Shown here in pieces: positions 20,201-28,888 of a stretch of 64,000 nucleotides of DNA. Made by a program: the position numbers and the translations under genes. This stretch comes from Cellulophaga baltica (GTDB lineage Bacteria > Bacteroidota > Bacteroidia > Flavobacteriales > Flavobacteriaceae), in the NCBI RefSeq assembly GCF_900102165.1, contig NZ_FNBD01000002.1, positions 124,001 to 188,000 on the forward strand, in the 5' to 3' direction. Each line of letters starts with the position of its first letter. Position 1 is the first letter of the stretch. The notes below the pieces were generated by a model. That model searched no databases and was not told where the DNA came from. It was given only the letters and a program-made list of their open reading frames with translations.

Positions 20201-20220
20201 TTATAATGCAAACATTATAA
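20201..20220 (-). terminator. Small hairpin after the GH29-related SGNH esterase gene
   Basis: TTATAATG and CATTATAA form a perfect 8-bp stem with a 4-base loop, 17 bases beyond the stop codon of the esterase gene on the minus strand. The stem is wholly A/T plus one pair of G:C and no strong T-run follows on the minus strand, so it is at best a weak terminator or RNA-processing site. Confidence 0.3.
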
Positions 20221-20237
20221 GCTATCGTTTTTTATGC

Positions 20238-21191
20238 TTATTTCTTTTTTAAAGCCTTTTCTACAGCCTCTTTTACTAAAGGTTCCATTAGTTCATAACC
20301 TGCAATATTAGGGTGCACAGTATCCCTACCTAAATCTACTTTTAAGCCTTTTTCTGCATTTACCATAGGCGTGTAATAATCTAAATACACTAGTTTATGT
20401 TTCTTAGCATAGGCTTGAAGTAAGCTGTTTAGTGTTATTATTTTTTCTGCAGGCTCTATAGAAGGACTCCAAGAATAACTACTCGCAGGCAATACCGATG
20501 CTAATACCACTTTAATGTTGTGAATTTTAGCTAATTCTGCCATGGAAAAGATATTTTCAGCTATTTGCTCAAGGGTAATAGGCCCTCTGTTTTGTGCTAT
20601 ATCATTTGTTCCTGCATGTATCACTACTGCCTTAGGGCTTAGATTTATAACATCTTGTTTAAACCTTAAAAGCATTTGCGGTGACGTCTGCCCGCTAATT
20701 CCTCTGCCCACAAAATTATTATCATCAAAAAAATCAGGCTTGAATTTCACCCATTTTTCCGTAATAGAATTCCCCATAAAAACCACTCTATTCTCATTTC
20801 TAGCGGGTGCTTTCAATTCTGTATTTTCTTTTTCATATCGGCCTAGATTAGCCCAATCATCACTAGGAACTAATTGAATTCTAACCACCGAAACCTGAGT
20901 ATCCGGAGCCTCCTCCGGTAATAATATCGTTAATTTACCTTCTATCAATTTTATTTTAATCTTTTTATCTGGTTCAGAAAGCAATCGTGCTTCTCTTGGT
21001 TTAATAGCCCTGTCTATCACCAACTTACCATCTTCGGGCCAATTAAAAACATGTGCCAACAAAAATCCGTCTTCTCCTTCTGTATATCCTCCCCATTCTG
21101 GTTTAGCGTACTCATTGACTTGAGAAAACCCAACACCCACATTTAATATAAAAGCAATGGCTACACTAATTATTCTCTTGGAAACATTCAT
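20238..21191 (-). CDS. SGNH/GDSL esterase fused to a GH29-type C-terminal beta-sandwich
   Basis: A 317-residue secreted protein with signal peptide (about 1-23). Residues about 24-108 form a beta-sandwich resembling the C-terminal domain of the adjacent GH29 fucosidase: YAKPEWGGYT and LLAHVFNWPEDGKL here against YAKPKWGRYT and LYAHVFDWPETGTL there. Residues about 130-317 are an SGNH hydrolase in normal order: GNSIT (S142), GRGISGQ (G167), GTNDI (N196), and DTVHP (D290, H293). GNSIT-type enzymes are commonly sugar acetyl esterases. It is encoded 96 bases downstream of the GH29 gene on the same strand, so partial duplication of the GH29 end and fusion to an esterase is a likely origin. It may deacetylate fucose oligosaccharides. 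Confidence 0.88.
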   Translation of the reverse strand: MNVSKRIISVAIAFILNVGVGFSQVNEYAKPEWGGYTEGEDGFLLAHVFNWPEDGKLVIDRAIKPREARLLSEPDKKIKIKLIEGKLTILLPEEAPDTQVSVVRIQLVPSDDWANLGRYEKENTELKAPARNENRVVFMGNSITEKWVKFKPDFFDDNNFVGRGISGQTSPQMLLRFKQDVINLSPKAVVIHAGTNDIAQNRGPITLEQIAENIFSMAELAKIHNIKVVLASVLPASSYSWSPSIEPAEKIITLNSLLQAYAKKHKLVYLDYYTPMVNAEKGLKVDLGRDTVHPNIAGYELMEPLVKEAVEKALKKK

Positions 21192-21287
21192 ACTTTCTAT
21201 CTGTTTAAACTTTTACGTGTTAAACAAACCAAGTACCTGAATGGTGTTTGGTCTGTTTATTTCTTCTTTAGTAACTCCGTTTTTGAA

Positions 21288-22658
21288 CTAGTTCGCCAAT
21301 TCAATTTTAATCACAGAAACCGTGGCATCTGGAGCCAACATGGGCACCTCTAAGACCACCTCCCTAGAAGTGGCTAATGACTTCAATACTGTTTTAGAAT
21401 CTGTTAATACTGTTGCTTTTTTAACTTTGATGTCTTTATGTAATTTTAACGTACCTGTTTCTGGCCAATCAAAAACATGAGCATAGAGTACACCATCTTT
21501 TTTAGTATATCGCCCCCATTTTGGCTTTGCATACGGACTTGCCGAAGCACCATAAATAGCTTCGCCATTCTTCTGTGTCCATTCTCCCATCGCATTTAAA
21601 CGTCTAATACTTTCTGAAGGAAACCTACCAAAACCATCTGGTCCTATATTTAATAAAAAGTTACCTCCTTTAGAAACAATATCTACTAACTTTTGGATTA
21701 AGTCCTCACTACTTTTCCAATCAGTATCAGATGGTTTATAACCCCATGAGCCATTCATTGTCATACACGCTTCCCAATCAGAATCAATTCCTGTATCTGG
21801 AATTTCCTGTTCTGGGGTCCCAAAATCGCCCGCAAATTGTCCAGGATTATTATTCATACCGTCCATTCCTGTTCTACCTTTATCAACTCTATTATTTACA
21901 ATCGTATTTGGTTGAATATCCCGAATGTAGCTATAAAGATCTTTTCCCATTTCTGTTGTGTAGTCCGAAATCCAATCGCCATCAAACCAAACGACACCAA
22001 CATCCCCATAATTTGTCAATAATTCTTTTACTTGAGGTTTCATGTAGTTCTTGTAGTATTTAGGAAACTTAGGATTCACAACCGTAGGATCATCATGTTG
22101 AGAAATGTTATAATTTGGATATAAATTTCCTTGTGCTTGTGGGTGATGCCAATCTACAATAGAGTAGTAAAAACAAAATTTAATACCTTGCTTTTTACAG
22201 GCTTCTGACAATTCTTTAATCACATCTCTCTTAAACGGAGCTTTATCTATCACATCATAATCTGATACTTTAGAATCCCACAATGCAAAACCCTCATGGT
22301 GCTTCGCCGTAATAACAATGTATTTCATTCCTGCATTTTTAGCCATAGTTACCCATGCATCTGCATCAAACATTGTTGGGTTAAACATTTCAGGAAATTT
22401 CTCATAGTCTTCAATGGTATAATCTAATTTATCCATGGCCCATTCTGCACCACCACCAGCTATTTGGGTACCACGTTCACCTCCAATTATGGAGTATGCC
22501 CCCCAATGAATAAACATCCCGAATTTAGAATCACGCCACCATTCCATGCGTTGGTCATCATCCAATTTTTTTACGTCTGACTTTTCTTGAGCAAAACTTG
22601 AGGTAACTTGCAGTACAGCAAGTAGCCCTACTACTAATGATTTTTTTATTATTTTCAT
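21288..22658 (-). CDS. GH29 alpha-L-fucosidase, secreted
   Basis: A 456-residue enzyme with signal peptide (about 1-23). The catalytic barrel starts with EWWRDSKFGMFIHWGAYS, and the typical GH29 motifs YIVITAKHHEGFALWDS and GVVWFDGDW are present; the retaining nucleophile is D226 in WFDG. Residues about 366-456 are the C-terminal beta-sandwich, the part that has a counterpart in the neighbouring SGNH esterase. GH29 releases alpha-linked L-fucose; together with GH95 and the GH141-like protein it would feed the L-fucose operon at 36081-43573. The acid/base cannot be assigned by eye, so the A or B subfamily is open. Confidence 0.94.
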   Translation of the reverse strand: MKIIKKSLVVGLLAVLQVTSSFAQEKSDVKKLDDDQRMEWWRDSKFGMFIHWGAYSIIGGERGTQIAGGGAEWAMDKLDYTIEDYEKFPEMFNPTMFDADAWVTMAKNAGMKYIVITAKHHEGFALWDSKVSDYDVIDKAPFKRDVIKELSEACKKQGIKFCFYYSIVDWHHPQAQGNLYPNYNISQHDDPTVVNPKFPKYYKNYMKPQVKELLTNYGDVGVVWFDGDWISDYTTEMGKDLYSYIRDIQPNTIVNNRVDKGRTGMDGMNNNPGQFAGDFGTPEQEIPDTGIDSDWEACMTMNGSWGYKPSDTDWKSSEDLIQKLVDIVSKGGNFLLNIGPDGFGRFPSESIRRLNAMGEWTQKNGEAIYGASASPYAKPKWGRYTKKDGVLYAHVFDWPETGTLKLHKDIKVKKATVLTDSKTVLKSLATSREVVLEVPMLAPDATVSVIKIELAN

Positions 22659-22684
22659 TTCTTTAATTTTTATAGTGTATTGCG

Positions 22685-25051
22685 TTATTTGGTTTTAATT
22701 ATTAATTCTTGTTCTGATTGATTTCTCATGATTAGAAGCTTTAATTCTGCTCCTGTATTCGCCGCACTTATGACGAAAAAGTCTTTAACCGTTCCTGTTT
22801 TTTTGCCTGATGCGCTTAAGATCACATCTCCCGCTCTAAGTCCGTTATTTTGTACTGCGGGACTCTGACTCCATACTTTTAAAACAATTACACCTTCTGC
22901 TGTATTTAGGCCATAGGCCGACTGCTCTTGTGCCGAGCTTACACTCTTTATATCATTACGTAACCATGCTATTGTAGGAGAAACATTGTTCTCATTAATT
23001 GACGGTTTTTTCAGCTGAGGAATTTCTGGAGTTTTTGCAAGCTTCTTCAGCGATGGTTTTTGAACTCCAAACTCATCCATTGGAAAATTTTTAAATCCAA
23101 CAGCTAAGGCTGGTGAATTTTCAGCTACCGTAAAATCTGCCCTAGCAGGGTCCTTAAATAATGGATCTCCAAACCCACTATGCTTATCCCTATTATAAAT
23201 TTGAGATTTTAACATGGCCTCTTCCGTTGAAAAAAAGTTGTAATCCAGTTCTTTTCCCCACCCTAGAAGCCTAACATCTTGATAAGCATCACTCACAATA
23301 TTGTGCTTAAAAACATCTCCGCTTTCTACAAACCACACATGCGGATGCAAGGAATTGTTTACCATGATATTATTTTCAGCGATCCGATTGAATCCTTCAC
23401 GCAACTTAAGTCCGTTATTTAATAATAAATTATTATAAATATGATAATTAGAAGACCCATCATCCAAATCAATATCCCAACCATGATCACAACGAAAACG
23501 GTTATTTCTGATGATCGTAGTCTTTATAGCATCCCACATAGGCATGTTTGGATTGGCTGTAGTTAAACTATCCATTACGGCACGTTTTGGGTGCCAAAAA
23601 CGATCACGACCCCATGAATTAAATGAGCCATGATCACTAGTTTCTAATACGGTATTAAACACATCATTAAATTCTAAAATATGACCGCCCCAAGTACCAT
23701 CGCCTATATTTATACCTGCTCTTGGCACATCATAAATACTATTATGACGGACCGTAATATCCATCGCCATAGAAATTTGGACTCCAGCTGTTTGTTTCTC
23801 TATGCGACCAATGCGATGTATTAAATTATCTTCTACCAAACAATTACGAGGATACAACTCATTCTTAGGTCCAGGAATAGTATCCATTTCGGCTACGGGA
23901 ACAAACTCTTTATAGTTAAAAGAAGGCGAACGTACTGCCGAAGGGTCTCCTACAAATGAAATGGCGCTCCCGCCACATTCATGAATATGGTTTCCTATAA
24001 TGCTTAATGCTTTATTGTACTTACTCGCCATTATAACATTACCGCCTAAATTGGTAAACTCACTATTGGTTACGTTACAGTTCTCCGTGCCTTCAAAGAA
24101 AATAGCACTCCCTCTGTATATATTCCAATCGCTACGCAGTAAAGGTTCATATACTTCCATGAACGTACGTTGGGTATTTTCAAATGTAATATTGCTTATG
24201 CTTACATTCTTAACCGGGTTTTCTAAAGTACCCACAACTTGTATCAAATCTTTAAGTACTGAAACTTCAAACGTAGTCGTCTCTGGATTTAACCCTTCTG
24301 ATGGCCAGTAATATAATTTATCAGTAGTTTTATCTAAAAACCATTCTCCTGCACTATCTAACTCTTCAAAAACATTTTCTACCATACGAAACTCTTCATG
24401 GGGTTTAGAAGCTCTGTTGTTTTGTTGACCTCCTTCTAAAATAGCGGTCCCATCTTCATTTACTCCAGTAATTTTAAAATGAAAACCGCCCCAACGACCA
24501 CTATGCAAGGCATGAAAATAAGCGCCCTTTGGATGTTTCCATGTAGCAATGCGTTCTTTAGAAATAGCATCGGCTGCGTACCCCTGCCAGTAATGCCCAT
24601 TCTCATCATAATTGGGATAACGTGCTAAAATTTGCGCTTTTCCATTCACTATCAATTGATCAAAATTTAAATCTTTTGGTACTTTGGTGACATACATCGT
24701 ACTATTATACTTTTTCCAATTGGCTTTTAAAGGAATGGATCCCTTTATATGAACTTCTGAAGCATCTGTCCCTTTTATCTGTAAGCCATTTAATATCGAT
24801 GGAATTTGAATTGATTCGGTAAGGTGGTATGCTCCAGGAAGGATGTTAATAACGATACTTAAGCTGGTATCTTTTTCTTTTAATACTGTTGCTCTTTTAA
24901 CAGCCTCTTCTATGGTTAAAAAAGGTTTGCTTTTTGACCCCTTACTATTCTTTACTCCGTTTACAGAAACAAATAATTCTATCGTATTCGCCTGTATCGA
25001 ACACGAAATAAGCAGGAATACTGCTGTGAATAATAATACAATTTTCTTCAT
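22685..25051 (-). CDS. GH141-like parallel beta-helix enzyme with C-terminal PDZ domain
   Basis: A 788-residue exported protein; the leader contains LLISCS, so a lipoprotein is possible. The N-terminal segment FVSVNGVKNSKGSKSKPF, then ILARYPNYDENGHYWQG and the long helix with KNVSISNITFENTQ, NCNVTNSEFTNLGG and DHGWDIDLDDGSSNYHI, fit the GH141-like right-handed beta-helix group, which includes an alpha-L-fucosidase of rhamnogalacturonan-II breakdown and a xylanase. Residues about 700-788 form a PDZ domain (VWSQSPAVQNNGLRAGDVILS), an unusual addition to a secreted glycosidase. Located 26 bases upstream of GH29, likely co-transcribed. The GH141 assignment is by general pattern and needs a profile search. 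Confidence 0.72.
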   Translation of the reverse strand: MKKIVLLFTAVFLLISCSIQANTIELFVSVNGVKNSKGSKSKPFLTIEEAVKRATVLKEKDTSLSIVINILPGAYHLTESIQIPSILNGLQIKGTDASEVHIKGSIPLKANWKKYNSTMYVTKVPKDLNFDQLIVNGKAQILARYPNYDENGHYWQGYAADAISKERIATWKHPKGAYFHALHSGRWGGFHFKITGVNEDGTAILEGGQQNNRASKPHEEFRMVENVFEELDSAGEWFLDKTTDKLYYWPSEGLNPETTTFEVSVLKDLIQVVGTLENPVKNVSISNITFENTQRTFMEVYEPLLRSDWNIYRGSAIFFEGTENCNVTNSEFTNLGGNVIMASKYNKALSIIGNHIHECGGSAISFVGDPSAVRSPSFNYKEFVPVAEMDTIPGPKNELYPRNCLVEDNLIHRIGRIEKQTAGVQISMAMDITVRHNSIYDVPRAGINIGDGTWGGHILEFNDVFNTVLETSDHGSFNSWGRDRFWHPKRAVMDSLTTANPNMPMWDAIKTTIIRNNRFRCDHGWDIDLDDGSSNYHIYNNLLLNNGLKLREGFNRIAENNIMVNNSLHPHVWFVESGDVFKHNIVSDAYQDVRLLGWGKELDYNFFSTEEAMLKSQIYNRDKHSGFGDPLFKDPARADFTVAENSPALAVGFKNFPMDEFGVQKPSLKKLAKTPEIPQLKKPSINENNVSPTIAWLRNDIKSVSSAQEQSAYGLNTAEGVIVLKVWSQSPAVQNNGLRAGDVILSASGKKTGTVKDFFVISAANTGAELKLLIMRNQSEQELIIKTK

Positions 25052-25073
25052 TTTAAAATCTTCTTGTTCGCAA

Positions 25074-25949
25074 CTACAATGTTGCTTTTCCTTTTAAATA
25101 TTTTATAGATTGTAAAAAGACATCTACTTCTAGTGTTGTTTTTCTAAAATATTCAGGGCCGTTTTCTTTCCATTGATTAAAAAACCCATGTTTCTGACCC
25201 TCATAAATGATCACATCACATCGGCTCCCAATAGCCTGCATTTTAGACTGATACTCATAAGCAGTAGCAACCGGAATTAGAGGATCTTTACTCCCTAATA
25301 AAAACAAGGTAGGTGGTGCTCCTTTTGCTATATTATGTAGGGGTGATATTTCTAAGTAGCGATCACCTACCTTATCATAGCCATATCCAGTTTTGCTATT
25401 ATCAATTACGGGATTGTATAAGACTAGCGCATTTGCTTTTGAGCTAATTGATATATCTTCAGTAGGTTCTTCTAAGCCTTTTATTATCGCTGTTGCAGCA
25501 GCCAAATGCCCTCCCGCAGAACCACCAGAAGCCACTATTTTTTTAGGTTTTATATGCAGCTTTTTAGCATTACTTCTCAAATACCGTATTGCAGACTTCG
25601 CATCACAAACGGCATCAAACGGAGTTGTTTTGTGTCTTGATTGCACCCGATAATCAACCAAAACTGCGACCATTCCTCTTGCTGCAAAATACTTTGCTTG
25701 GTCTTCAAATTGCGTGGTGGTACCTCCGTTCCAACCGCCGCCAAAATAAAAAACAATAGCTGGAAATTTTTTCTTTTGATGCACGTTTTCGGGATAGAAC
25801 AGCGTTAGTTTTAAAGTATCTCCCTCAATTATTTTATACACCAAACTATCTGGTAGTATTTCTCTAGCTTCGTATTTGTCCTGACCTTGAACCTCAGACA
25901 AAAATCCCAAGAAGCTAAAAATGACTACAATGTTTATTAAGACCTTCAT
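25074..25949 (-). CDS. Secreted alpha/beta-hydrolase, carbohydrate esterase-like
   Basis: A 291-residue protein with signal peptide (about 1-22). The oxyanion motif is FYFGGGWNGG, the nucleophile elbow is GGSAGG (S144), and the rest of the triad is D222 (GSKDPLIP) and H254 (QKHGFFN). The pattern matches the bifunctional feruloyl/acetyl esterase group (esterase/lipase, COG0657) common in Bacteroidetes utilisation loci. Predicted role: removal of acetyl or other acyl groups from the glycan. It lies between GH141-like and heparinase-fold genes with gaps of 11-22 bases. Confidence 0.86.
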   Translation of the reverse strand: MKVLINIVVIFSFLGFLSEVQGQDKYEAREILPDSLVYKIIEGDTLKLTLFYPENVHQKKKFPAIVFYFGGGWNGGTTTQFEDQAKYFAARGMVAVLVDYRVQSRHKTTPFDAVCDAKSAIRYLRSNAKKLHIKPKKIVASGGSAGGHLAAATAIIKGLEEPTEDISISSKANALVLYNPVIDNSKTGYGYDKVGDRYLEISPLHNIAKGAPPTLFLLGSKDPLIPVATAYEYQSKMQAIGSRCDVIIYEGQKHGFFNQWKENGPEYFRKTTLEVDVFLQSIKYLKGKATL

Positions 25950-25960
25950 TTATTCTCTTT

Positions 25961-28774
25961 TTAGTATGCTATAACTACTTTACGATATGCCTTTTCTAAT
26001 CTAAACACCAATTGTTCGGGGTTAGCTCTTGACACTTGCCCTTTTCTGGAACTAATTAAAATATCATTCTCATAAACTTGTAATTCGGCCGATTTTTTCC
26101 CTTTCAGAAAAGGTGCTCTTATTAAAATTGGTCCGTCTGATTCTAACACAAAAGTATCTCCATTACGTTCTACAGAAACATTAACAGGAATTCCAGAAGC
26201 TACAATTTCCCAACCATGCTGTTCGTATTTGTACATCCCCCCAAGAAAGAAGTACGCTAAATCATCAGTATTTTTAGCTGTTTTTACAACCGATAACAAT
26301 CCCTTTTGGTACAACCCCTCTTTTTCAACTACGTCTTCTTCCGTTGTGTTTAAAATGATGGTATCTGTGGTGTCATCATTTAATGTCACATTAATGATTT
26401 GTGTGCTCGGGTTTTCTTTAATTGACGAATAGTTTACCTCAGCAATTGGATTATCTTTTCCTTCGAAATAAGGATTAAAAACCATGGCAAACGGATTCTC
26501 CCAAGCTGATGCTTCTCGCTTTACAATTAAAGTTTGAATTGAATCTCCAAAAACCTCCGAAGGTGCTGTGCCAGAATCTTTCTTTAATACATTAGATTTG
26601 GGAGCTAAAGCGGTGTAAATACTTTGCTTTTCACTTCCTTTAATCCAAACTTTCATTAAGTTATCAGGACTATCCGTAGTCTTAAGCTTAAAAAATGCTT
26701 GCAGATCTTCAGCCGTTTTCACTTTCTTTTTACTACTCAAATAATCATAGCCTTTGATATCGCCATATATACTCCCAAAATCTTTCGTCGTTTTTAAAGT
26801 TAGTGCATTAGATTTTTTATCTAAAATTTGAAGTGACTGCCCCAGATTATGATAAAAATAATCGTGCCGTTGATTGCCACCTGCTTGTTTTTTTGATCGG
26901 AATACATCTATAAAATAGCCATTTGAAGCATTCGATTTTATAATTGCTGTAAATCGTTGTTGGTCTGCCTGAGTTTTAGGCTCAAAAAAAGACACTTTAG
27001 AGAAGGTCAACTTATCAAAAGAAGGTTTTTCACTTACTTTCGGAAAATTGCTTTCTAATTTAAAAGGATGATAACCCCGCATCGCATTGTAATCTGATAT
27101 GCCATCTACCACGACTGTATTATGCGCCGGGAACCTAGAGTAATATTCTCTATGGTCACTATGCCAATAACTTGAACCTTTCCCCATATCTAGACCCAAA
27201 ACATAAGTATTTGCAAATAGCTCAATAGAAATACCATTGGCATGAGAATGGTTTCCGTAAGAACCAGCCGTAGAAATCATCATAGCATGAGCTCCACTAC
27301 CCAATCTCTGATTAAACATACTAACGTTAGAGGCATAAAACGTTGGCGATGTTAATTGATCCAGTACGTTTTCGTTATTTTTTGACGTTTTTAACTCATC
27401 CACATAAAAGAATAATTGCGGCAAATCTTTTGCTTCACGCTCATATTCTCCTTTAGCTATCATTTGGGCTAACAGTCCAGAAATAATAGTTTCTTTTTCT
27501 ACATCCTTGTATTTATTATAGTTTGAAATTAAAAGCTCAAAATTTTCTGGCGGTAATGTTTTGTGATTTGAATCGCCAAAACCAACAGTATACCCACTAG
27601 GAAACAAATATTGAAAAGATGCTAAAGCCGCTTTTTCTATAATTGGAAAGTTTGATAACTCATTTTTGTTTGTGGTATGATCTAAAAGTGTAAAAATATC
27701 AAGTAAGGTAGTAATCACATGAACAGAATAGGAAGCACATTCTGGCCACATACCCGTTTCCTGATTGTAAACCAATAAGGATTCCTTAATAGCTAACTGT
27801 CTTTCTGAAGAGGTATTAAAAGTACGGTCTAGAAAATACTGGCGTCCTTTTCCATTTTTATACGCATTGTTATCCTCTAAGACCAGGGCCACATAGGTTA
27901 AAAATCTAGCCTGAAAAAGATTCCAATTATTATCTGGAATTCCATTAGTTATAATTTGATCTCCCCATTTTTGAAATACTGCTGATGCTTGATCTAGGTT
28001 TACTTTTTCCCCTTCAAAATAATCATACAGAAAATCATAAGTTGTAATTAAATGAATCAATATTTTTTCATGAATAACTTCAAATGTGGCCAATCCAGAA
28101 ATACGCTGTTGTACTCCATTTTCTAAATCGACAGGAGCATCTCTATAATACATTCCTGCGATATAGGTTTCAAAAACCGGCTTTGCAAACTCAGCATATT
28201 TTTTATCGCCCGTGACCCAATATAAAAAAGAAGCATCTTCCACCAGACTCATAATCTTTCGATTAATCCCCTCTATAGCAAAGCCTATTTTTGAAGGATG
28301 CACCCATTCTTTAACCTTTGTTTTTTTATGTGCTAGATAATAACCACGCGGATCATCAAAATACGGTTCTACCTCTTCTAAATTAGGTATTGAATATTCT
28401 GAAGCCCAATCTCTAGTTCCTGAAAAACGTACCGTAGGCACTGGAGCATTCCCCTCCGAATGATCAAAATCTCCTCCTTTAAGAAAGACCTTATCATGTT
28501 TAGTCTTCCAATTCATTTGTAACCTAGAAACCAACCATGTTGGGTCATTTTCAACAAACTCCAAATATTTTTCTAAATTTTTAATTTGCTTATCTACTAA
28601 ACTTTTTTTCCATTCAATAGTTTTAATACTATTTAAAAATTCAGGCTTAACTTCATTGGTCGTATAAATTCTGGGGTGTGCACTTTTTTGAGCATTCGTA
28701 GTTACTATCCCTGTTAACATGCTAAAAAGCAGTACAAATACAATTGAATTCAATTTTAACTCCATCTTTCTCAT
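25961..28774 (-). CDS. Large heparinase II/III-like protein, probable polysaccharide lyase (paralogue B)
   Basis: A 937-residue protein with a signal peptide ending near TNAQ. It has the same layout as the protein at 13973-16705: DPTWLVSRLQMNWKT, GNAPVPTVRFSGTRDW, central GSYGNHSHANG near residue 535, EYYSRFPAHNTVVVDG, and SKKQAGGNQRHDYFYHNLGQS. The paralogues share the probable catalytic motifs but differ widely elsewhere, so they may cleave differently sulfated or branched stretches of one polymer. The C-terminal 250 residues are beta-rich. Uronate cleavage by beta-elimination is the family expectation; the PL family number is uncertain. Confidence 0.8.
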   Translation of the reverse strand: MRKMELKLNSIVFVLLFSMLTGIVTTNAQKSAHPRIYTTNEVKPEFLNSIKTIEWKKSLVDKQIKNLEKYLEFVENDPTWLVSRLQMNWKTKHDKVFLKGGDFDHSEGNAPVPTVRFSGTRDWASEYSIPNLEEVEPYFDDPRGYYLAHKKTKVKEWVHPSKIGFAIEGINRKIMSLVEDASFLYWVTGDKKYAEFAKPVFETYIAGMYYRDAPVDLENGVQQRISGLATFEVIHEKILIHLITTYDFLYDYFEGEKVNLDQASAVFQKWGDQIITNGIPDNNWNLFQARFLTYVALVLEDNNAYKNGKGRQYFLDRTFNTSSERQLAIKESLLVYNQETGMWPECASYSVHVITTLLDIFTLLDHTTNKNELSNFPIIEKAALASFQYLFPSGYTVGFGDSNHKTLPPENFELLISNYNKYKDVEKETIISGLLAQMIAKGEYEREAKDLPQLFFYVDELKTSKNNENVLDQLTSPTFYASNVSMFNQRLGSGAHAMMISTAGSYGNHSHANGISIELFANTYVLGLDMGKGSSYWHSDHREYYSRFPAHNTVVVDGISDYNAMRGYHPFKLESNFPKVSEKPSFDKLTFSKVSFFEPKTQADQQRFTAIIKSNASNGYFIDVFRSKKQAGGNQRHDYFYHNLGQSLQILDKKSNALTLKTTKDFGSIYGDIKGYDYLSSKKKVKTAEDLQAFFKLKTTDSPDNLMKVWIKGSEKQSIYTALAPKSNVLKKDSGTAPSEVFGDSIQTLIVKREASAWENPFAMVFNPYFEGKDNPIAEVNYSSIKENPSTQIINVTLNDDTTDTIILNTTEEDVVEKEGLYQKGLLSVVKTAKNTDDLAYFFLGGMYKYEQHGWEIVASGIPVNVSVERNGDTFVLESDGPILIRAPFLKGKKSAELQVYENDILISSRKGQVSRANPEQLVFRLEKAYRKVVIAY

Positions 28775-28888
28775 TAATCTCTCGTATAAATTATAACTTA
28801 CTGGTCTGTGTAAAATGCTCTTTTTTCGCCTGAACCTCTGCTTTTTAATGTGAAGCAGATTACAATACCCTGATTCTTTTTCTATTTA

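Noticed and set aside
28837-28859. Inverted repeat TCTGCTT / AAGCAGA after the sulfatase gene at 28889
   Set aside because: The stem is only 7 bp with a 9-base loop and no T-run follows on the minus strand, so a terminator is not supported.
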